Shown piece by piece: positions 25,833-33,775 of a stretch of DNA of 64,000 bases. Each line of letters starts with the position of its first letter. Position 1 is the stretch's first letter. The notes below the pieces were generated by a model that saw nothing but the letters and a program-made list of their open reading frames with translations, was not told where the DNA came from and did not search any database. The position numbers and the translations under genes were made by a program. This DNA comes from Euborellia annulipes (taxonomy: Eukaryota > Arthropoda > Insecta > Dermaptera > Anisolabididae), in NCBI GenBank assembly GCA_023213315.1, contig JAKCPI010005258.1:54697-118696 (forward strand), read 5' to 3'.

Positions 25833-27599
25833 GGGGGAAGGTGAAGAAAATAGACTTAAGGGTTCGGCCCCAAGGAATTATTCTATTACCAATGTCTACG
25901 TAATATATAAAATAGAGGTCAAATATTATTGAATAAAAAATTTTCAGACCTCCATGAAAATCAAGTGTTTAAGTGTATAAGCAAAAGATGGCGATTACAA
26001 ATTCTAAATATTACCGTATCTTTTAAATATTAAAAAAAAAAAATAAATGACTATAATGACCTATAACATGTGATGGTTCATCTTTTAATTCTTCGGGTTG
26101 TTGCCCTTGAAGAACATCAAGCAGAGCAGAAAGTGCTTTAGTGCAGAGACTAGGATGTGTAGAACGACTCTCTCGAATTAACTCAAAGACACTTCGAAGT
26201 CCAACTCCAACAATCTATTAAATTAAGAATTAATATTAGCTTAGACCGCAAATTAAAGGTCTTGTTTTAATTAATTATAATGTATATTGGAATATACAAA
26301 GGAAATTTGGGAAGATTTTAGAAATAGAAATGGCGATACTATGATAAAATGTGTGTTCTTTGGTCATCATGGTTTTCATTATATGGGTATTTAAAGTAGA
26401 CTTTATACAAGCTGGGGGTTAAATTCTGATCAAAAACATACGAGAAAACAAATTTCTGTCTGTAAAAAGAATCAGAATACATTAAACAAAGTGTAATGAA
26501 TAGGATGTATGATTTCGTGAGGAACTGCCCCTTCCCTGAATAATAAGCATTAGTAGAGACAATATATTAGCTATTCTTAGAATCCAATCCCTTATATTGT
26601 AATGTAAATTTGTAATATTCAATTAAATGAACTTCAAACCCCTCCACCTCACAAACATTACCGTCAATGTATAGTCAGTCCCCTGTCGTGTCCCATTTCT
26701 AAAATTATGCGTCTTAATGATAAATATTTCTTTTTTAGTACTGCATTTTCTGAGTAATATAATCATTAATTATACTTCAATACAGTTGGAATCTTTATAA
26801 AATACAATCATGTTTAAAATAACAATTTAATTTAAAAACAATAGTTGAATGTTGCCAGTTTCCAATTAGTAGAGAAACGCCTACATATAATAATATATAT
26901 ATATATATATATATATGAGTGTGTGTTTTAATTCAACCATTTTCTATTTTTATGTGTAAAATTAAAATATAAATGGAAATGGAATTTATTTCTAACAAGA
27001 CTGTATGTGTTTGTTGGTGAGGCCAAACGCCCCATGGCGACCCATCGAACCCAGGATCTCCATCTATTTTATGTCCATTGCAATTTATTTCTCTAACAGT
27101 TTTAGAAAGTGGTACCTTTGGAAGTTTGATAGGAATGTTTTCCTTAAGTTTTTCGCTATTGTCATCAGAATCGCTTTCAAGATCGCTCGTTGCACAATCA
27201 TGTGGAGTACTTGCTGAAGAATTTAAATAAATTTGACAAGCTTGTTTCATCCATCGATCTAATACGGCCAAACGAACACTCGCAAAAACAGCAAAACTTG
27301 AGGCATTGCTCGCTAATTCAACTTCTGGTGGTCCACCAAGAACTGTCATTTCAGAACAAGTTTCATTTTTTTGTTTTTTCTTCTCTTTAACTTTCAATAA
27401 ATTACCAGGTTTTACCTTTTTCCAATCACTTCGTTTTCTAAAACAATTTAAAATATTTATTTTTAAATAAGTGAAAGAAAATAAAAATGTTTTATTATAC
27501 ATACTTTTGTTGATCAGGAAAAATTTTAAATTGTTCATAAAAATATTTTCCTAAAAGGTTTGGTTCAGGGAGCATTCTTTCCCATTCACCAAGACCCAT
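6654..27599 (-). CDS. hiw: Highwire/MYCBP2/RPM-1 family E3 ubiquitin ligase, N-terminal half (32 exons, partial)
   Basis: PHR proteins are giant RING E3 ligases (human MYCBP2 about 4,640 residues, fly Highwire about 5,200). They restrain synapse growth and axon regeneration by targeting DLK-type kinases. Exons, 5' to 3' on the minus strand: 27505-27599, 27116-27437, 26061-26214, 25445-25647, 25240-25378, 23630-23811, 23403-23570, 22318-22612, 20011-20216, 19828-19945, 19597-19758, 18538-18802, 18312-18469, 16702-16923, 16446-16622, 16153-16380, 14766-14993, 14544-14697, 13707-14205, 13508-13642, 12781-12872, 11926-12299, 11606-11859, 10998-11276, 10171-10365, 9892-10098, 9267-9589, 8900-9182, 8377-8591, 7565-7812, 7280-7492, 6654-6798. 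All reconstructed junctions keep frame, giving 6,938 nt and about 2,312 codons with no stop. The last exon ends on a GTAGG donor, so the message continues, but the filamin, DOC and catalytic RING parts are not in this window. The ATG at 27597-27599 has no in-frame stop close upstream, and a TTAG lies about 20 nt before it, so a further 5' exon is possible. Confidence 0.93.
7880..8250 (-). repeat. Degenerate copy of the hairpin-ended repeat family in a Highwire intron
   Basis: Landmarks shared with other copies: 'catcacaccagaatttctttg' like the CACACCAGATTTTTTGTG hairpin arm; a long internal block with CATCAGTAAAATACTAGTAC; and a decayed terminal segment near 8230. It is older than the copies at 51-57 kb. 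Confidence 0.6.
9267..10098 (-). CDS. hiw: Highwire exons 26-27: PHR domain 2
   Basis: Residues about 1769-1944. Diagnostic motifs: RSWNTGNGSPDAICFSVDRP, VVAGVCLYGGLGTYEYELEL, VKYAIRLRNHGGRTSNGDGG, TFSTCSLSFNGTTQTRGQIP. The same order and spacing occur in the second PHR domain of MYCBP2/Highwire. This is the strongest family match in the window. Confidence 0.93.
10171..11859 (-). CDS. hiw: Highwire exons 23-25: linker between PHR domains
   Basis: Residues about 1525-1768. Conserved helical segments: LAECIGDIRGLLQQILSDAA, ILDECHNTFVECYHALYPTP, LAALCSPTVRLRSTFPIL, and WTFREVLERLLDVVTAPVRQ. Exon 24 includes a Ser/Thr/Ala-rich low-complexity stretch. A 430-bp foldback repeat lies in the intron between exons 24 and 25 (10434-10880). 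Confidence 0.88.
10434..10880. repeat. Foldback element with ribozyme-like arms
   Basis: The outer arms GCTGAGAA...AGTGGCGAAAGTCCGAA and TTCGGACTTTCTCCACT...TTCTCAGC, plus inner arms from 10527 to 10759, form a near-complete palindrome centred at about 10648. Each arm holds GCAGTCGAAACGTTG-type sequence preceded by an 11-nt hairpin (GCTGC...GCAG). It is non-coding and lies in a Highwire intron. Confidence 0.8.
11926..14205 (-). CDS. hiw: Highwire exons 19-22: PHR domain 1
   Basis: Residues about 1158-1525. Diagnostic PHR sequence: RFESHGGGWGYSGHSIEAIR, DTDILLGGFGLFGGRGEYTG, RWYVAWARVSGPSSDCG, then FKSSKKSNNGTDVNAGQIPQ. PHR domains are beta-sandwiches unique to this family and BTBD-type proteins. 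The insert between the LSPELALP segment and SREDF (exon 19) is longer than I expect in vertebrates. Exon 22 continues into a helical region (SRAVTSECFNACCTLLQWSW). Confidence 0.92.
12383..12712. repeat. Foldback element carrying two inverted GAAACGTCG motifs
   Basis: The arms mirror each other from AAAAGGCCGAGCAGCTATGT at the left to its complement at the right, with a unique centre near 12520-12570. Each arm contains TGAAGAT, a GGTCG/CGACC hairpin (complete only in the right arm), GAAACGTCG, and then a doubled AATAAA. It is non-coding and lies in the Highwire intron between exons 21 and 22. Confidence 0.82.
13000..13330 (+). repeat. Hairpin-ended repeat family copy (internally deleted)
   Basis: Begins TATATATAGAGAGAGAAAGT, continues with AAAATTCGATGTC, ACGTTTTGAGGTC and GTGGTTTTCGCAAC, jumps to GGTTGCCATGGTAACAAAAT, and ends GACACGAAAAATCTGGTGCA. 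Compared with full copies (such as 51944-52627), the middle third is missing. Confidence 0.75.
14355..14432 (-). repeat. Solo terminal hairpin of the high-copy repeat family
   Basis: GCACAGTAAACTTTCTTTTA and the complementary run ending GCTGTGCGACCAGTCACACC form a hairpin. The sequence reads into the usual CACACCAGATTTTTT end. Only this end is present, followed by unrelated intron sequence. Confidence 0.6.
14544..16622 (-). CDS. hiw: Highwire exons 15-18: second RCC1-like block
   Basis: Residues about 896-1158. The blades read HHAVLLTQTGQVFTFGSNAY with GQLGVGD, then HTVVLMKNGEIYTFG with SYQKGQLGRG, then TWIGASADQTFVKLDESLIN. Exon 18 (ending DPLYSVLWR) leads into the first PHR domain. This is the classic split RCC1 arrangement, with repeats on both sides of the Cys-rich insert. 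Confidence 0.9.
15190..16000 (-). repeat. Hairpin-ended repeat family copy, long variant
   Basis: Starts at the CCGGTGTGACTGGACGCACA hairpin (15205-15275). It contains the variant block with AAAAAGTTCCAAAGGGGACC that is shared with the copies near 47930 and 56440. It ends in the CATCGAATTTTTGATGATCG and ACTTTCTCTCTATAT terminal part. It lies in a Highwire intron. Confidence 0.75.
16702..18802 (-). CDS. hiw: Highwire exons 12-14: Cys-rich insert between RCC1 repeats
   Basis: Residues about 681-896. After an acidic/Gly-Ser linker comes a Cys/His-rich motif: MCPPGKHSWKHDQCMVCTIC, then a CTGYS segment, and CGCGEGDSGCAECGCCRICA. The spacing matches the putative zinc-binding insert seen in MYCBP2 and Highwire. 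Exon 13 ends DLAGMMRLDLIFG. Exon 14 is a basic coiled-coil-like and Ser/Ala/Gly-rich low-complexity segment (RRLDERKQRQQR, then SLKMKPSLSRGG). The ligand for the cysteines is inference from their density, not shown directly. Confidence 0.9.
17041..17420. mobile_element. MITE with about 30-bp terminal inverted repeats
   Basis: The left end TGTGACCGTCCACATGAAAA is mirrored by the right end TTTTCATGTGGTCGGTCACA, and GGTACCAAAT completes both. TA-rich flanks are compatible with TA target sites of the Tc1/mariner group. It is non-coding and lies in a Highwire intron. Confidence 0.75.
17640..17692 (-). ncRNA. Hammerhead-like motif
   Basis: On the minus strand TTCAAG precedes CTGAAGA. A GGCAGC/GTTGCC hairpin, then GAAA-GGTC, then CTTGAA closes the outer stem with the first hexamer. 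AATAAA follows directly. It lies in a Highwire intron. Confidence 0.4.
17787..18100 (-). repeat. Hairpin-ended repeat family copy (short form)
   Basis: Starts at AAAATCTGGTGTGAATGGGC, includes GAACACAGACACACAGACAG then CCATGTCGCGAAAAC, and ends CCAATACTTTCTCTCTCTAT with the AT-rich terminal hairpin. Confidence 0.75.
18847..19225 (+). repeat. Hairpin-ended repeat family copy
   Basis: Begins with an ACTATCTCTTACCTATG terminal hairpin, contains GATGTCGAGATTTTGATGGG and TTTTCGCAACATGGTCTGTT, and ends near GGTTGCCATGGTATCAAAAT, so the far hairpin is lost. It sits in the intron between Highwire exons 11 and 12. Confidence 0.75.
19597..23811 (-). CDS. hiw: Highwire exons 6-11: first RCC1-like repeat block
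   Basis: Residues about 305-681. Exon 6 has GLLKIGSGYGGTVKGHVY. Exons 8-11 carry successive RCC1-type blades: FAIIRTAGGKVLYSGKPASL, HAILISEDGGVWFVGTARRG, TALVSREGELLLFGKD, then HAIALTTSGQVYTFGINNKG followed by QCGRD. In PHR proteins this beta-propeller-like part serves as a protein-interaction surface. Several introns here are swollen by transposons (20.2-22.3 and 23.8-25.2 kb). Confidence 0.9.
20640..20716 (-). repeat. tRNA-derived SINE fragment
   Basis: The minus strand reads GGTTCGATTCCCGGGGACCA, a perfect Pol III B-box, followed by TGGGATGTTTGGCCTCACCA. The same tail follows a B-box-like sequence at 27008-27065 and occurs alone at 33950-33990. It is a dispersed tRNA-like SINE family. Confidence 0.65.
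21072..21724. mobile_element. Palindromic mariner remnant: two inverted 3' ends
   Basis: The ends CGAGGTGTGTATATACAAAA and CTTTTTGTACACACCTCG are flanked by TA. The left half encodes, on the minus strand (21141-21446), the C-terminal third of a mariner transposase: HDKAPAH, then YSPDLAPADFFLFLKLK, with D-34-D spacing, ending WERCIVSRGDYFEEDSA. The right half encodes the matching C-terminus on the plus strand (WERCIASRRDYFEGDSA), with stops in its 5' part. The element is therefore an inverted dimer of one transposase 3' end, and neither half can be active alone. Confidence 0.82.
21744..22217. mobile_element. GC-rich hAT-like palindromic repeat (AGAGCCCTGC ends)
   Basis: Left arm from CTAGGAGAGTCTGAATTAGA with AGCCCTGCATGGG; right arm its complement, ending near 22082. 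A third TIR-like end, GTGCAGGGCTCTAG, is at 22204-22217. The body is made of GGCCCG/CGGGCC repeats. TAGAGCCCTGC-type ends are typical of some hAT MITEs. It lies in the intron between Highwire exons 8 and 9. Confidence 0.65.
22777..22812. repeat. Solo AT-side terminal hairpin of the high-copy repeat
   Basis: TACTTTCTCATATAGG is followed by GGTAAGAGAAAGTA. This is the short terminal hairpin found at one end of the hairpin-ended family, without the body. Confidence 0.55.
22986..23034 (+). ncRNA. Hammerhead-like motif with a perfect 9-bp closing stem
   Basis: TTATTGGGC at 22986-22994 pairs perfectly with GCCCAATAA at 23026-23034. Immediately inside are CTGAAGA (22995-23001), a TCAG/CTGA hairpin (23004-23017) and GAACGTC. 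This is the order helix I, CUGANGA, helix II, GAA(A) of a type I hammerhead. Departures from consensus: two extra bases after CTGAAGA, and GAAC instead of GAAAC. Catalysis is unproven. Confidence 0.45.
24564..24630 (+). ncRNA. Hammerhead-like motif followed by AATAAA
   Basis: CTGAAGA at 24564-24570 is followed by a GAGTC...GACT hairpin, then GAAACGTC at 24589-24596 and an AATAAA at about 24623-24628. It lies in the intron between Highwire exons 5 and 6. The closing helix is weak (GTC/GAC only). Confidence 0.4.
24751..24863 (-). repeat. tRNA-derived SINE copy
   Basis: On the minus strand the head GGGCTTGGTGTGTAGTTGG gives an A-box-like site and GTGTTCGGATC a B-box-like site. The body ends ...AGTCCGATGATTTTATTTAA then GCCATTTGAATACC. 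The same head and body form the full-length copy at 29685-29956. Confidence 0.7.
24957..25187 (+). repeat. tRNA-derived SINE ending in CCTAA repeats
   Basis: A tRNA-like head with AATGGCTAAGCCGGCTAAGC and GGGTTCGGATCC (B-box match) is followed by a GC-rich body. It ends in AACCTAACCTAACCTAA at 25171-25187, i.e. three CCTAA units. This resembles the arthropod telomeric repeat on the opposite strand (TTAGG). It lies in the Highwire intron between exons 5 and 6. Confidence 0.6.
25240..27599 (-). CDS. hiw: Highwire exons 1-5: N-terminal region
   Basis: Residues 1-304. The protein begins MGLGEWERML and continues with a basic stretch rich in Lys (about residues 33-60). A conserved segment follows, ending in an acidic ESDSDD run and IKLPK (about 130-139), the counterpart of the acidic-then-PPIKLPK stretch of vertebrate MYCBP2. 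Exons 3-5 carry the helical block with GLRSVFELIRESR, LLDVLQGQQPEEL, HLTAVACACLLSLVV and LVSLQRSVHAVLLGGK, typical of the region before the RCC1 repeats. I ended exon 2 at CCAAAG|GTACC (27116); reading on would run the frame into a SINE at 27008-27065, so the longer open frame is not real coding sequence. Confidence 0.88.
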
Positions 27600-27945
27600 T
27601 TTTAAATAATAGAGAACTAAAAAATTCACATATTTTTAATCGTTTATTGATTGTTTTTAAGATGATTCATCTTTTTGACAGAGGTTAGTTGGAGAAGGCA
27701 GGGGATAGATATTGGGCGATATTGGGGTTGCTACCCCTCCCTTGAATTATGAATATGATTCATTGTGATCTCCACAAAGTTTCATTCCTTAATTTTATTC
27801 AAGAATGTTTGAAAAAATAAAATTTTATCAATTAATATGTAAAATTAGTAAAATATTAATAATTTTTTATTTATAATTGTATATACCGCATTCAGACTCC
27901 TTTGGAAATTTGGGTTGGCAGAATTGGGTAGACACTTTAATCTGA
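27600..27945. other. Sequence upstream of the visible Highwire start
   Basis: It is AT-rich. I see no clear TATA box, and no upstream coding exon is supported. The minus-strand TTAG at about 27618 could be an acceptor if the true 5' exon lies further right. Confidence 0.4.
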
Positions 27946-28284
27946 AAAATGATAAAAATAATTAATATCATTTTCGAATTAAAAATAATGAATACAAAAT
28001 TTTAATTAAAAGCTTTGATTCTTTTAGCTTTGAAAGCAATTCAGCCAGCTTCAGCTCAGTTCATAGATAATACTTTGGTTATTTATAAGAAATTTTAAAA
28101 TTCAATTCTAGTTAAACAATTAATTTTTAAATAATAAATTATAAAATTAAATAAAATTTTAATAAATATGCAGTTTAGAAACCAAAAGAACGACACTTGG
28201 TTGCCGCCTCCGTGCCAGGTGATTTTTGGCGCGCGCGCGCCACACTCCACACGAGGTATAAAAAACAGTTAAGAATAAAAAAAA

Positions 28285-29605
28285 AGTGCAGGAGGTGGAT
28301 TTGAACTCGCGAAGTTTGGTTACGTGAGAATGGAAAAAACTAGATTGCTTGAGGACGAATTAACCAACTGAGCCACATTTTACTTAATTACCAATCGGAG
28401 AAATAAGCTATATAAAAAACATGAAATAAAAGAAGAATTAAAAAAATTTTAATATTGCACATATTATATATCATTTTTTACTAGATTTTACGCAGATTAA
28501 TAATTTATATTCAAAATTCCCATAGCATGCATAGATTTCGAATTATTCAATCGACAAACTTCACATTGTGAATGCCTTGTTGTAATTAAAGCAAAAACTC
28601 TATATAACATATGATACATGCTTTTATATCTTGAATTCCTCCTGATTCTAGAGAACTAAACGCCTTTTAATTATATGGTCTAATTTGGGAGTTATTGGCG
28701 ATCAAAGTTAAGTCTATTTTCGCCCTTAATGACATCAACACTCAATTTTCTATATTATCGAAAAAGCTTATTTAGCATTGTCTGATCAAAACCAAATTTT
28801 TACCAGAGATTTATAATTAAAAAATGAGTTTTTTTCTAAAGTTTCATTGAGATTGGTACAGAAATAAATAAAATATTCACTATTTTGTAAATTAAGTTTT
28901 AGAATTCGGAATCCCGGATGGGTAAAGAGAGCCGTCTATGAAACAGCTCTAGGCTTGCAACTGAGATCCCGAATTCTAAAACTCAATTTACAAAATAGTC
29001 AATATTTTATTTATTTCTTTACCAATCTCAATGAAACTTTAGAAAAAAACTCATTTTTTAATTATAAATCTCTGGTAAAAATTTGGTTTTAATCAGACAA
29101 TGCTAAATAAGCTTTTTCGATAAAATAGAAAATTGAGTATTGATGTCATTATGGTCGAAAATAGTCTTAACTTTGATCGCCAATAACTCCCAAATTAGAT
29201 CATATAATTAAAAGGGCTTTAGTTCTCTGGAATCAGGGGGAATTCAAGAATTAATGACATGTATCATATGTTAGATAGAGTTTTTGGTTTAATTACATCA
29301 AGGCATAAACAATCTGACGTTTACCCATTGAATTATTTGAAAACTATGCATTCAATTGAATTTTTGATTATAAATTATTAATCTGCATAAAAAGTAAAGA
29401 AAATTGATATATCATATGTTGAATATTAACATTTTTTTAATACTTCTTTTATTTCATGTTTCTTATATGGCTTATTTTTCTCTTAATTTATTAAGTGAAA
29501 CGTGGCGCAGTGGGTTAATTCGTTCTCAAGCAGACTATATTTTTTCCCATTCTCACGTAACCAAGCTTCGCGAGTTCAAATCCACCTCCTGCACTATTTT
29601 TTTAA
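28285..29605. repeat. Foldback element with tRNA-like sequences in both arms, copy 1
   Basis: The arms, about 640 bp each, mirror around 28945, from GTGCAGGAGGTGGATTTGAA to its complement CCACCTCCTGCAC. The outer part of each arm reads outward-to-inward as a tRNA-like unit: A-box TGGCTCAGTTGG at 28360-28380 (minus strand), matching the consensus, and B-box-like AGTTCAAATCC. The B-box is also present in the right arm on the plus strand at about 29572. No protein is encoded. Confidence 0.85.
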
Positions 29606-29684
29606 AATCATATTATCAATTTTCTTTTATTTTTAATGCTAACTTATAATTTCATTTATCTGTCATTTAAACGAGAGAAAGGAT

Positions 29685-29956
29685 TTTTTTTTTTTTAAAT
29701 CAATTACACTTTTTTCTAATTCACACTCACATGCACCCACACATTCACACAGTCTTTTCGGCAACTTAGGCCATTTAAGACTTTTGACGATAACCGTTAT
29801 GAATATATATTATTATTTGGGGTCCAGGCATTCTTATTTAAGCCATTTGGTATCCAAATGGCTTAAATAAAATCATCGGACTGCCTGGGGTCCGAACTCG
29901 CGACGTTCGGTATACGAGGTTAGCACTCTAACCCCTATACCAAGCCCTGAGGGCCA
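29685..29956 (-). repeat. Full-length tRNA-derived SINE with 12-bp target-site duplication
   Basis: It is flanked by perfect copies of GAGAGAAAGGAT (29673-29684 and 29957-29968). The T-run at the left is the minus-strand poly-A tail. The tRNA-like head is at the right on the minus strand (GGGCTTGGTATAGGGGTTAG, GAGTTCGGACC B-box). The body shares GATGATTTTATTTAAGCC with the copy at 24751. The site is empty in the duplicate at about 33625, so the insertion postdates the duplication. Confidence 0.88.
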
Positions 29957-30473
29957 GAGAGAAAGGATTTGTGGAATATAAATTTTGGTAACCCTTATGT
30001 TTAGGGAATTTTGACAAATTTTTAAATAACTTTTTTTATGTTGGCATGAAGGCCACAATTTTAACTAATTACGCTGGCTGGAGTTGGAGAACGAATCTGG
30101 AGGAGCAAATGAGCAGGATATTATCACAGATTAATGATATATCATTAATGAGAAACTTGGCTAAAAAAAGGTTAGGAAACACTGCATTAAGGGGGGGGGG
30201 GGCGCAAGTTTGGCATTTGCCACAGGCGCTTCATACCCTTGTTACGGCACTGCCAGAGAATTTCAATTGTTACAAATAAACCACAGTTAAACCGAAAATC
30301 AAATTCTTTTACTAATGATAACAACTGTGAAAGCCTAAACTTCAAAATTCTAAAATATTCCTTTTTAAATAATTTTTATAAAGTTTTTTCTAAAAGAATA
30401 TAAATATATAATGATTGGGTCCAAAAAGATTAAAACGCAGGAAATTGTTATTATCTTAGGAATAAATGAGTAA

Positions 30474-30776
30474 GACTGAACGCACACCAATCGAGCAAAA
30501 ACGTTTTCGGACAAAGCATTTTGTTCGATGATGTCGAATCATGACCAATTGCCCAAGAGGAAAACGTTTTGCTCGATGTCAACGCACACCGATCGAGCAA
30601 AAACGATTTCGGACAAAGCATTTTGTTCGATGATGTCGAATCATGACCAATTGTGTTTTGTCTCTTCGGTGTGCGTTGACCCATAGAAAAGCATTGAAAA
30701 AAGTTTCAGGCAAAAACGTTTTCCGACAAAACGTTTTGTCTGACAAAGTTTTTGCTCGATCGGTGTGTTTTCAGCC
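30474..30776. mobile_element. PIF/Harbinger-type MITE, copy 1
   Basis: The ends GACTGAACGCACACCAATCG and CGATCGGTGTGTTTTCAGCC form the terminal inverted repeat. TAA flanks both sides (30471-30473 and 30777-30779), the 3-bp target typical of PIF/Harbinger. The interior repeats the GAGCAAAAACGTTTTCGGAC block several times in both orientations. A second copy is at 36185-36636. Confidence 0.75.
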
Positions 30777-30997
30777 TAAAAATAACAAAATATTTTTATG
30801 TATATACAATGCATTTATTTATTATGTTAAATTATTAAACACTTCACAACCAGTCTAATACAGGTATTGTTTAAAGTTTGTGTATGCAATACATTCTTTT
30901 AATACATTAGGCATGAACAAACCATAATCAAGATTCAGTATATTCATTCATATTATTTTGACATTTAATAATTCTTTTTTGGATAATTTTATAGAAT

Positions 30998-31222
30998 GGA
31001 AGAGAGCAAGTACAGGTGCAGCAAATAAAGAGAGCCTTTGGATGCCAAATGCCGAAAAGGAGACGTTTCGGACAAAATTTTATTCGTCCAATCTCAGTCC
31101 TGGTAGGCTTATACTAAGAACTGAGAGACTGAGGATGGACGAATACAATTTTGTGCGAAACATCTCCTTTTCGGCATTTGGCATACAAAGGCTCTCTTTA
31201 TTTGCTGCACCTGTACTTGCAC
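30998..31222. repeat. Foldback with GAAACGTC-type motifs in both arms
   Basis: AAGTACAGGTGCAGCAAATA at the left mirrors TATTTGCTGCACCTGTACTT at the right, centred at about 31110. On the minus strand the left arm gives CTGAGA, a perfect GGAC...GTCC hairpin, then GAAACGTC. The right arm gives CTGAGGATGGAC...GAAAC on the plus strand. The open frame through it is a shadow of the palindrome. Confidence 0.75.
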
Positions 31223-31904
31223 TCTTCCATTACATAACATCAACAGCAACTTCTCTTCAACTTAGATAATTTTATATTCAAAAATAAGATAAGATGCTTT
31301 CCAATGTTTTAATTGAAATTTTGTTTTTGTTTTATTAACCATATAAAAATGCATCTTGAAAGAACAAATTAAGATAAAATTAAAAGCAGTAGTATAGCTT
31401 TTTCTTCTTTTTCTATTATAGAAACCAAAACAAATATCACTTTTGAATATTTTAAAATCTTGAGGTAATAGATTTGCACCACCTGTCAGATTCCACTTTT
31501 CGGGCCATATATATTCTAAAATTTAATTTCCATATGTTTAGATCCTTATCAGAAACCTAAAAAAATAAAAGCAAACTAAATTTAATTATCTGATATTAAT
31601 TAATTAAAGAAAATAATAAATATACTTACAAATGAATTGACAGCTGTTGGTTAGGTTTCCATATTTAATTTTTGAATTTCATTTTTCAATTATTTTATTA
31701 ACATTTTGATTATATTATTCACTAAATAAAAAGCAAACAACATCGTAAATGCTCTAAAACATTAAAAAATATGAAATAAAAGCTTTTAAGCTGTTTTTTT
31801 TTAAGGGAGGTTGGTTTTTTACAGTTTTATACATAGGCCTAGTTTTATACATGTATAAAACCGTGTATTATACTCGGCGGGATAAAACTTGCCAACTCTG
31901 GAAA

Positions 31905-33740
31905 TATGATAAAAATAATTAATATCATTTTCGAATTAAAAATAATGAATACAAAATTTTAATTAAAAGCTTTGGTTCTTTTAGCTTTAAAAGCAATTCA
32001 GCCAGCTTCAGCTCAGTTCATAGATAATACTTTGGTTATTTATAAGAAATTTTAAAATTCAATTCTAGTTAAACAATTAATTTTTAAATAATAAATTATA
32101 AAATTAAATAAAATTTTAATAAATATGCAGTTTAGAAACTAAAATAATACAAAAGAACGACACTTGGTTGCCGCCTCCGTGCCAGGTGATTTTTGGCGCG
32201 CGCGCGCCACACTCCACACGAGGTATAAAATACAGTTAAGAATAAAAAAAAGAGTGCAGGATGTGGATTTGAACTCGCGATGTTTGGTTACGTGAGAATG
32301 GAAAAAACTAGATTGCTTGGGGACGAATTAACCAACTGAGACACATTTTATTTAATTGCCAATTGGAGAAATAAGCTATATAAAAAACATGAAATAAAAG
32401 AAGTATTAAAAAAATTTTAATATTGCACATATTATATATCATTTTTTACTAGATTTTACGCAGATTAATAATTTATATTCAAAATTCCCATAGCATGCAT
32501 GGATTTCGAATTATTCAATCGACAAACTTCACATTGTGAATGCTTTGTTGTAATTAAAGCAAAAACTCTATCTAACATATGATACATGTCATTAATTCTT
32601 GAATTCCCCCTGATTCCAGAGAACTAAAGCCCTTTTAATTATATGGTCTAATTTGGGAGTTATTGGCGATCAAAGTTAAGTCTATTTTCGCCCTTAATGA
32701 CATCAACACTCAATTTTCTATATTATCGAAAAAGCTTATTTAGCATTGTCTGATCAAAACCAAATTTTTACCAGAGATTTATAATTAAAAAATGAGTTTT
32801 TTTCTAAAGTTTCATTGAGATTGGTACAGAAATAAATAAAATATTCACTATTTTATAAATTAAGTTTTAGAATTCGGAATCCCGGATGGGTAAAGAGAGC
32901 GCTCTGTGAACCGGGTCTAGGCTTCCAACTGAGATCCCAAATTCTAAAACTCAATTTACAAAATAGTCAATATTTTATTTATTTCTTTATCAATCTCAAT
33001 GAAACTTTAGAAGAAAACTCTTTTTTTAATTATAAATCTCTGATAAAAATTTGGTTTTAATCAGACAATGCTAAATAAGCTTTTTCGATAAAATAGAAAA
33101 ATGAGTATTGATGTCATTATGGTCGAAAATAGTCTTAACTTTGATCGCCAATAACTCCCAAATTAGTTCATATAATTAAAAGGGCTTTAGTTCTCTGGAA
33201 TCAGGGGGAATTCAAGAATTAATGACATGTATCATATGTTAGATAGAGTTTTTGGTTTAATTACATCAAGGCATAAACAATCTGACGTTTGCCCATTAAA
33301 TTATTTGAAAACTATGCATTCAATTGAATTTTTGATTATAAATTATTAATCTGCATAAAAAGTAAAGAAAAATGATATATCATATGTTGAATATTAACAT
33401 TTTTTAAATACTTCTTTTATTTCATGTTTCTTATATGGCTTATTTCTCCCATAAGCAATTAAGTAAAATGTGGCGCAGTGGGTTAATACGTCCGAAATTA
33501 TATTTTTTTCCATTCTCACGTAACAGCGCTTCGCGAGTTCAAATCCACCTCCTGCACTATTTTTTCTAAATCATATTATCAATTTTCTTTTATTTTTAAT
33601 GCTAACTTATAATTTCATTTATCTGTCATTATAACGAGAGGAAGGATTTGTGGAAGATAAATTTTGGTATCTCTATGTTTAGAGAATTTTGACAAATTTT
33701 TAAATAACTTTTTTTTATTTATGTTGGCATGAAGGCCCCA
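31905..33740. repeat. Long direct repeat, copy 2
   Basis: Aligns base for base with 27951-30033 apart from scattered differences and the missing SINE. It contains a second foldback (about 32245-33565) with the same tRNA-like arms. The GC-rich block TTTTTGGCGCGCGCGCGCC occurs at the same relative place in both copies (28228 and 32191). Confidence 0.85.
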
Positions 33741-33775
33741 AATTGACAGCGCCGATACTAGCCCCAAATAGAATT

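Larger units (their letters stand above)
27945..30033. repeat. Long direct repeat, copy 1 (with later SINE insertion)
   Basis: From GATAAAAATAATTAATATCA to the 'atgttggcatgaaggcc' at about 30033, this block is nearly the same as 31905-33740. It contains the foldback at about 28285-29605. It is interrupted at 29685-29956 by a SINE absent from the other copy. The shared flanks beyond the palindrome mean either a segmental duplication or a larger mobile unit. Confidence 0.85.

Noticed and set aside
26933..27115. Extension of the Highwire exon 2 open frame
   Set aside because: The frame runs past a good GTACC donor into a tRNA-derived SINE (GGTTCGATGG...). The next exon (IVGVGLRSVFEL) joins in phase from the donor.
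28340..28400. Functional tRNA gene
   Set aside because: The box sequences are good, but the unit is about 90 bp with no matching acceptor stem and is repeated in each arm of two foldbacks.
30958..31269. 103-codon open frame as a gene
   Set aside because: It spans a palindrome, so the frame is mirrored by structure and matches no protein.
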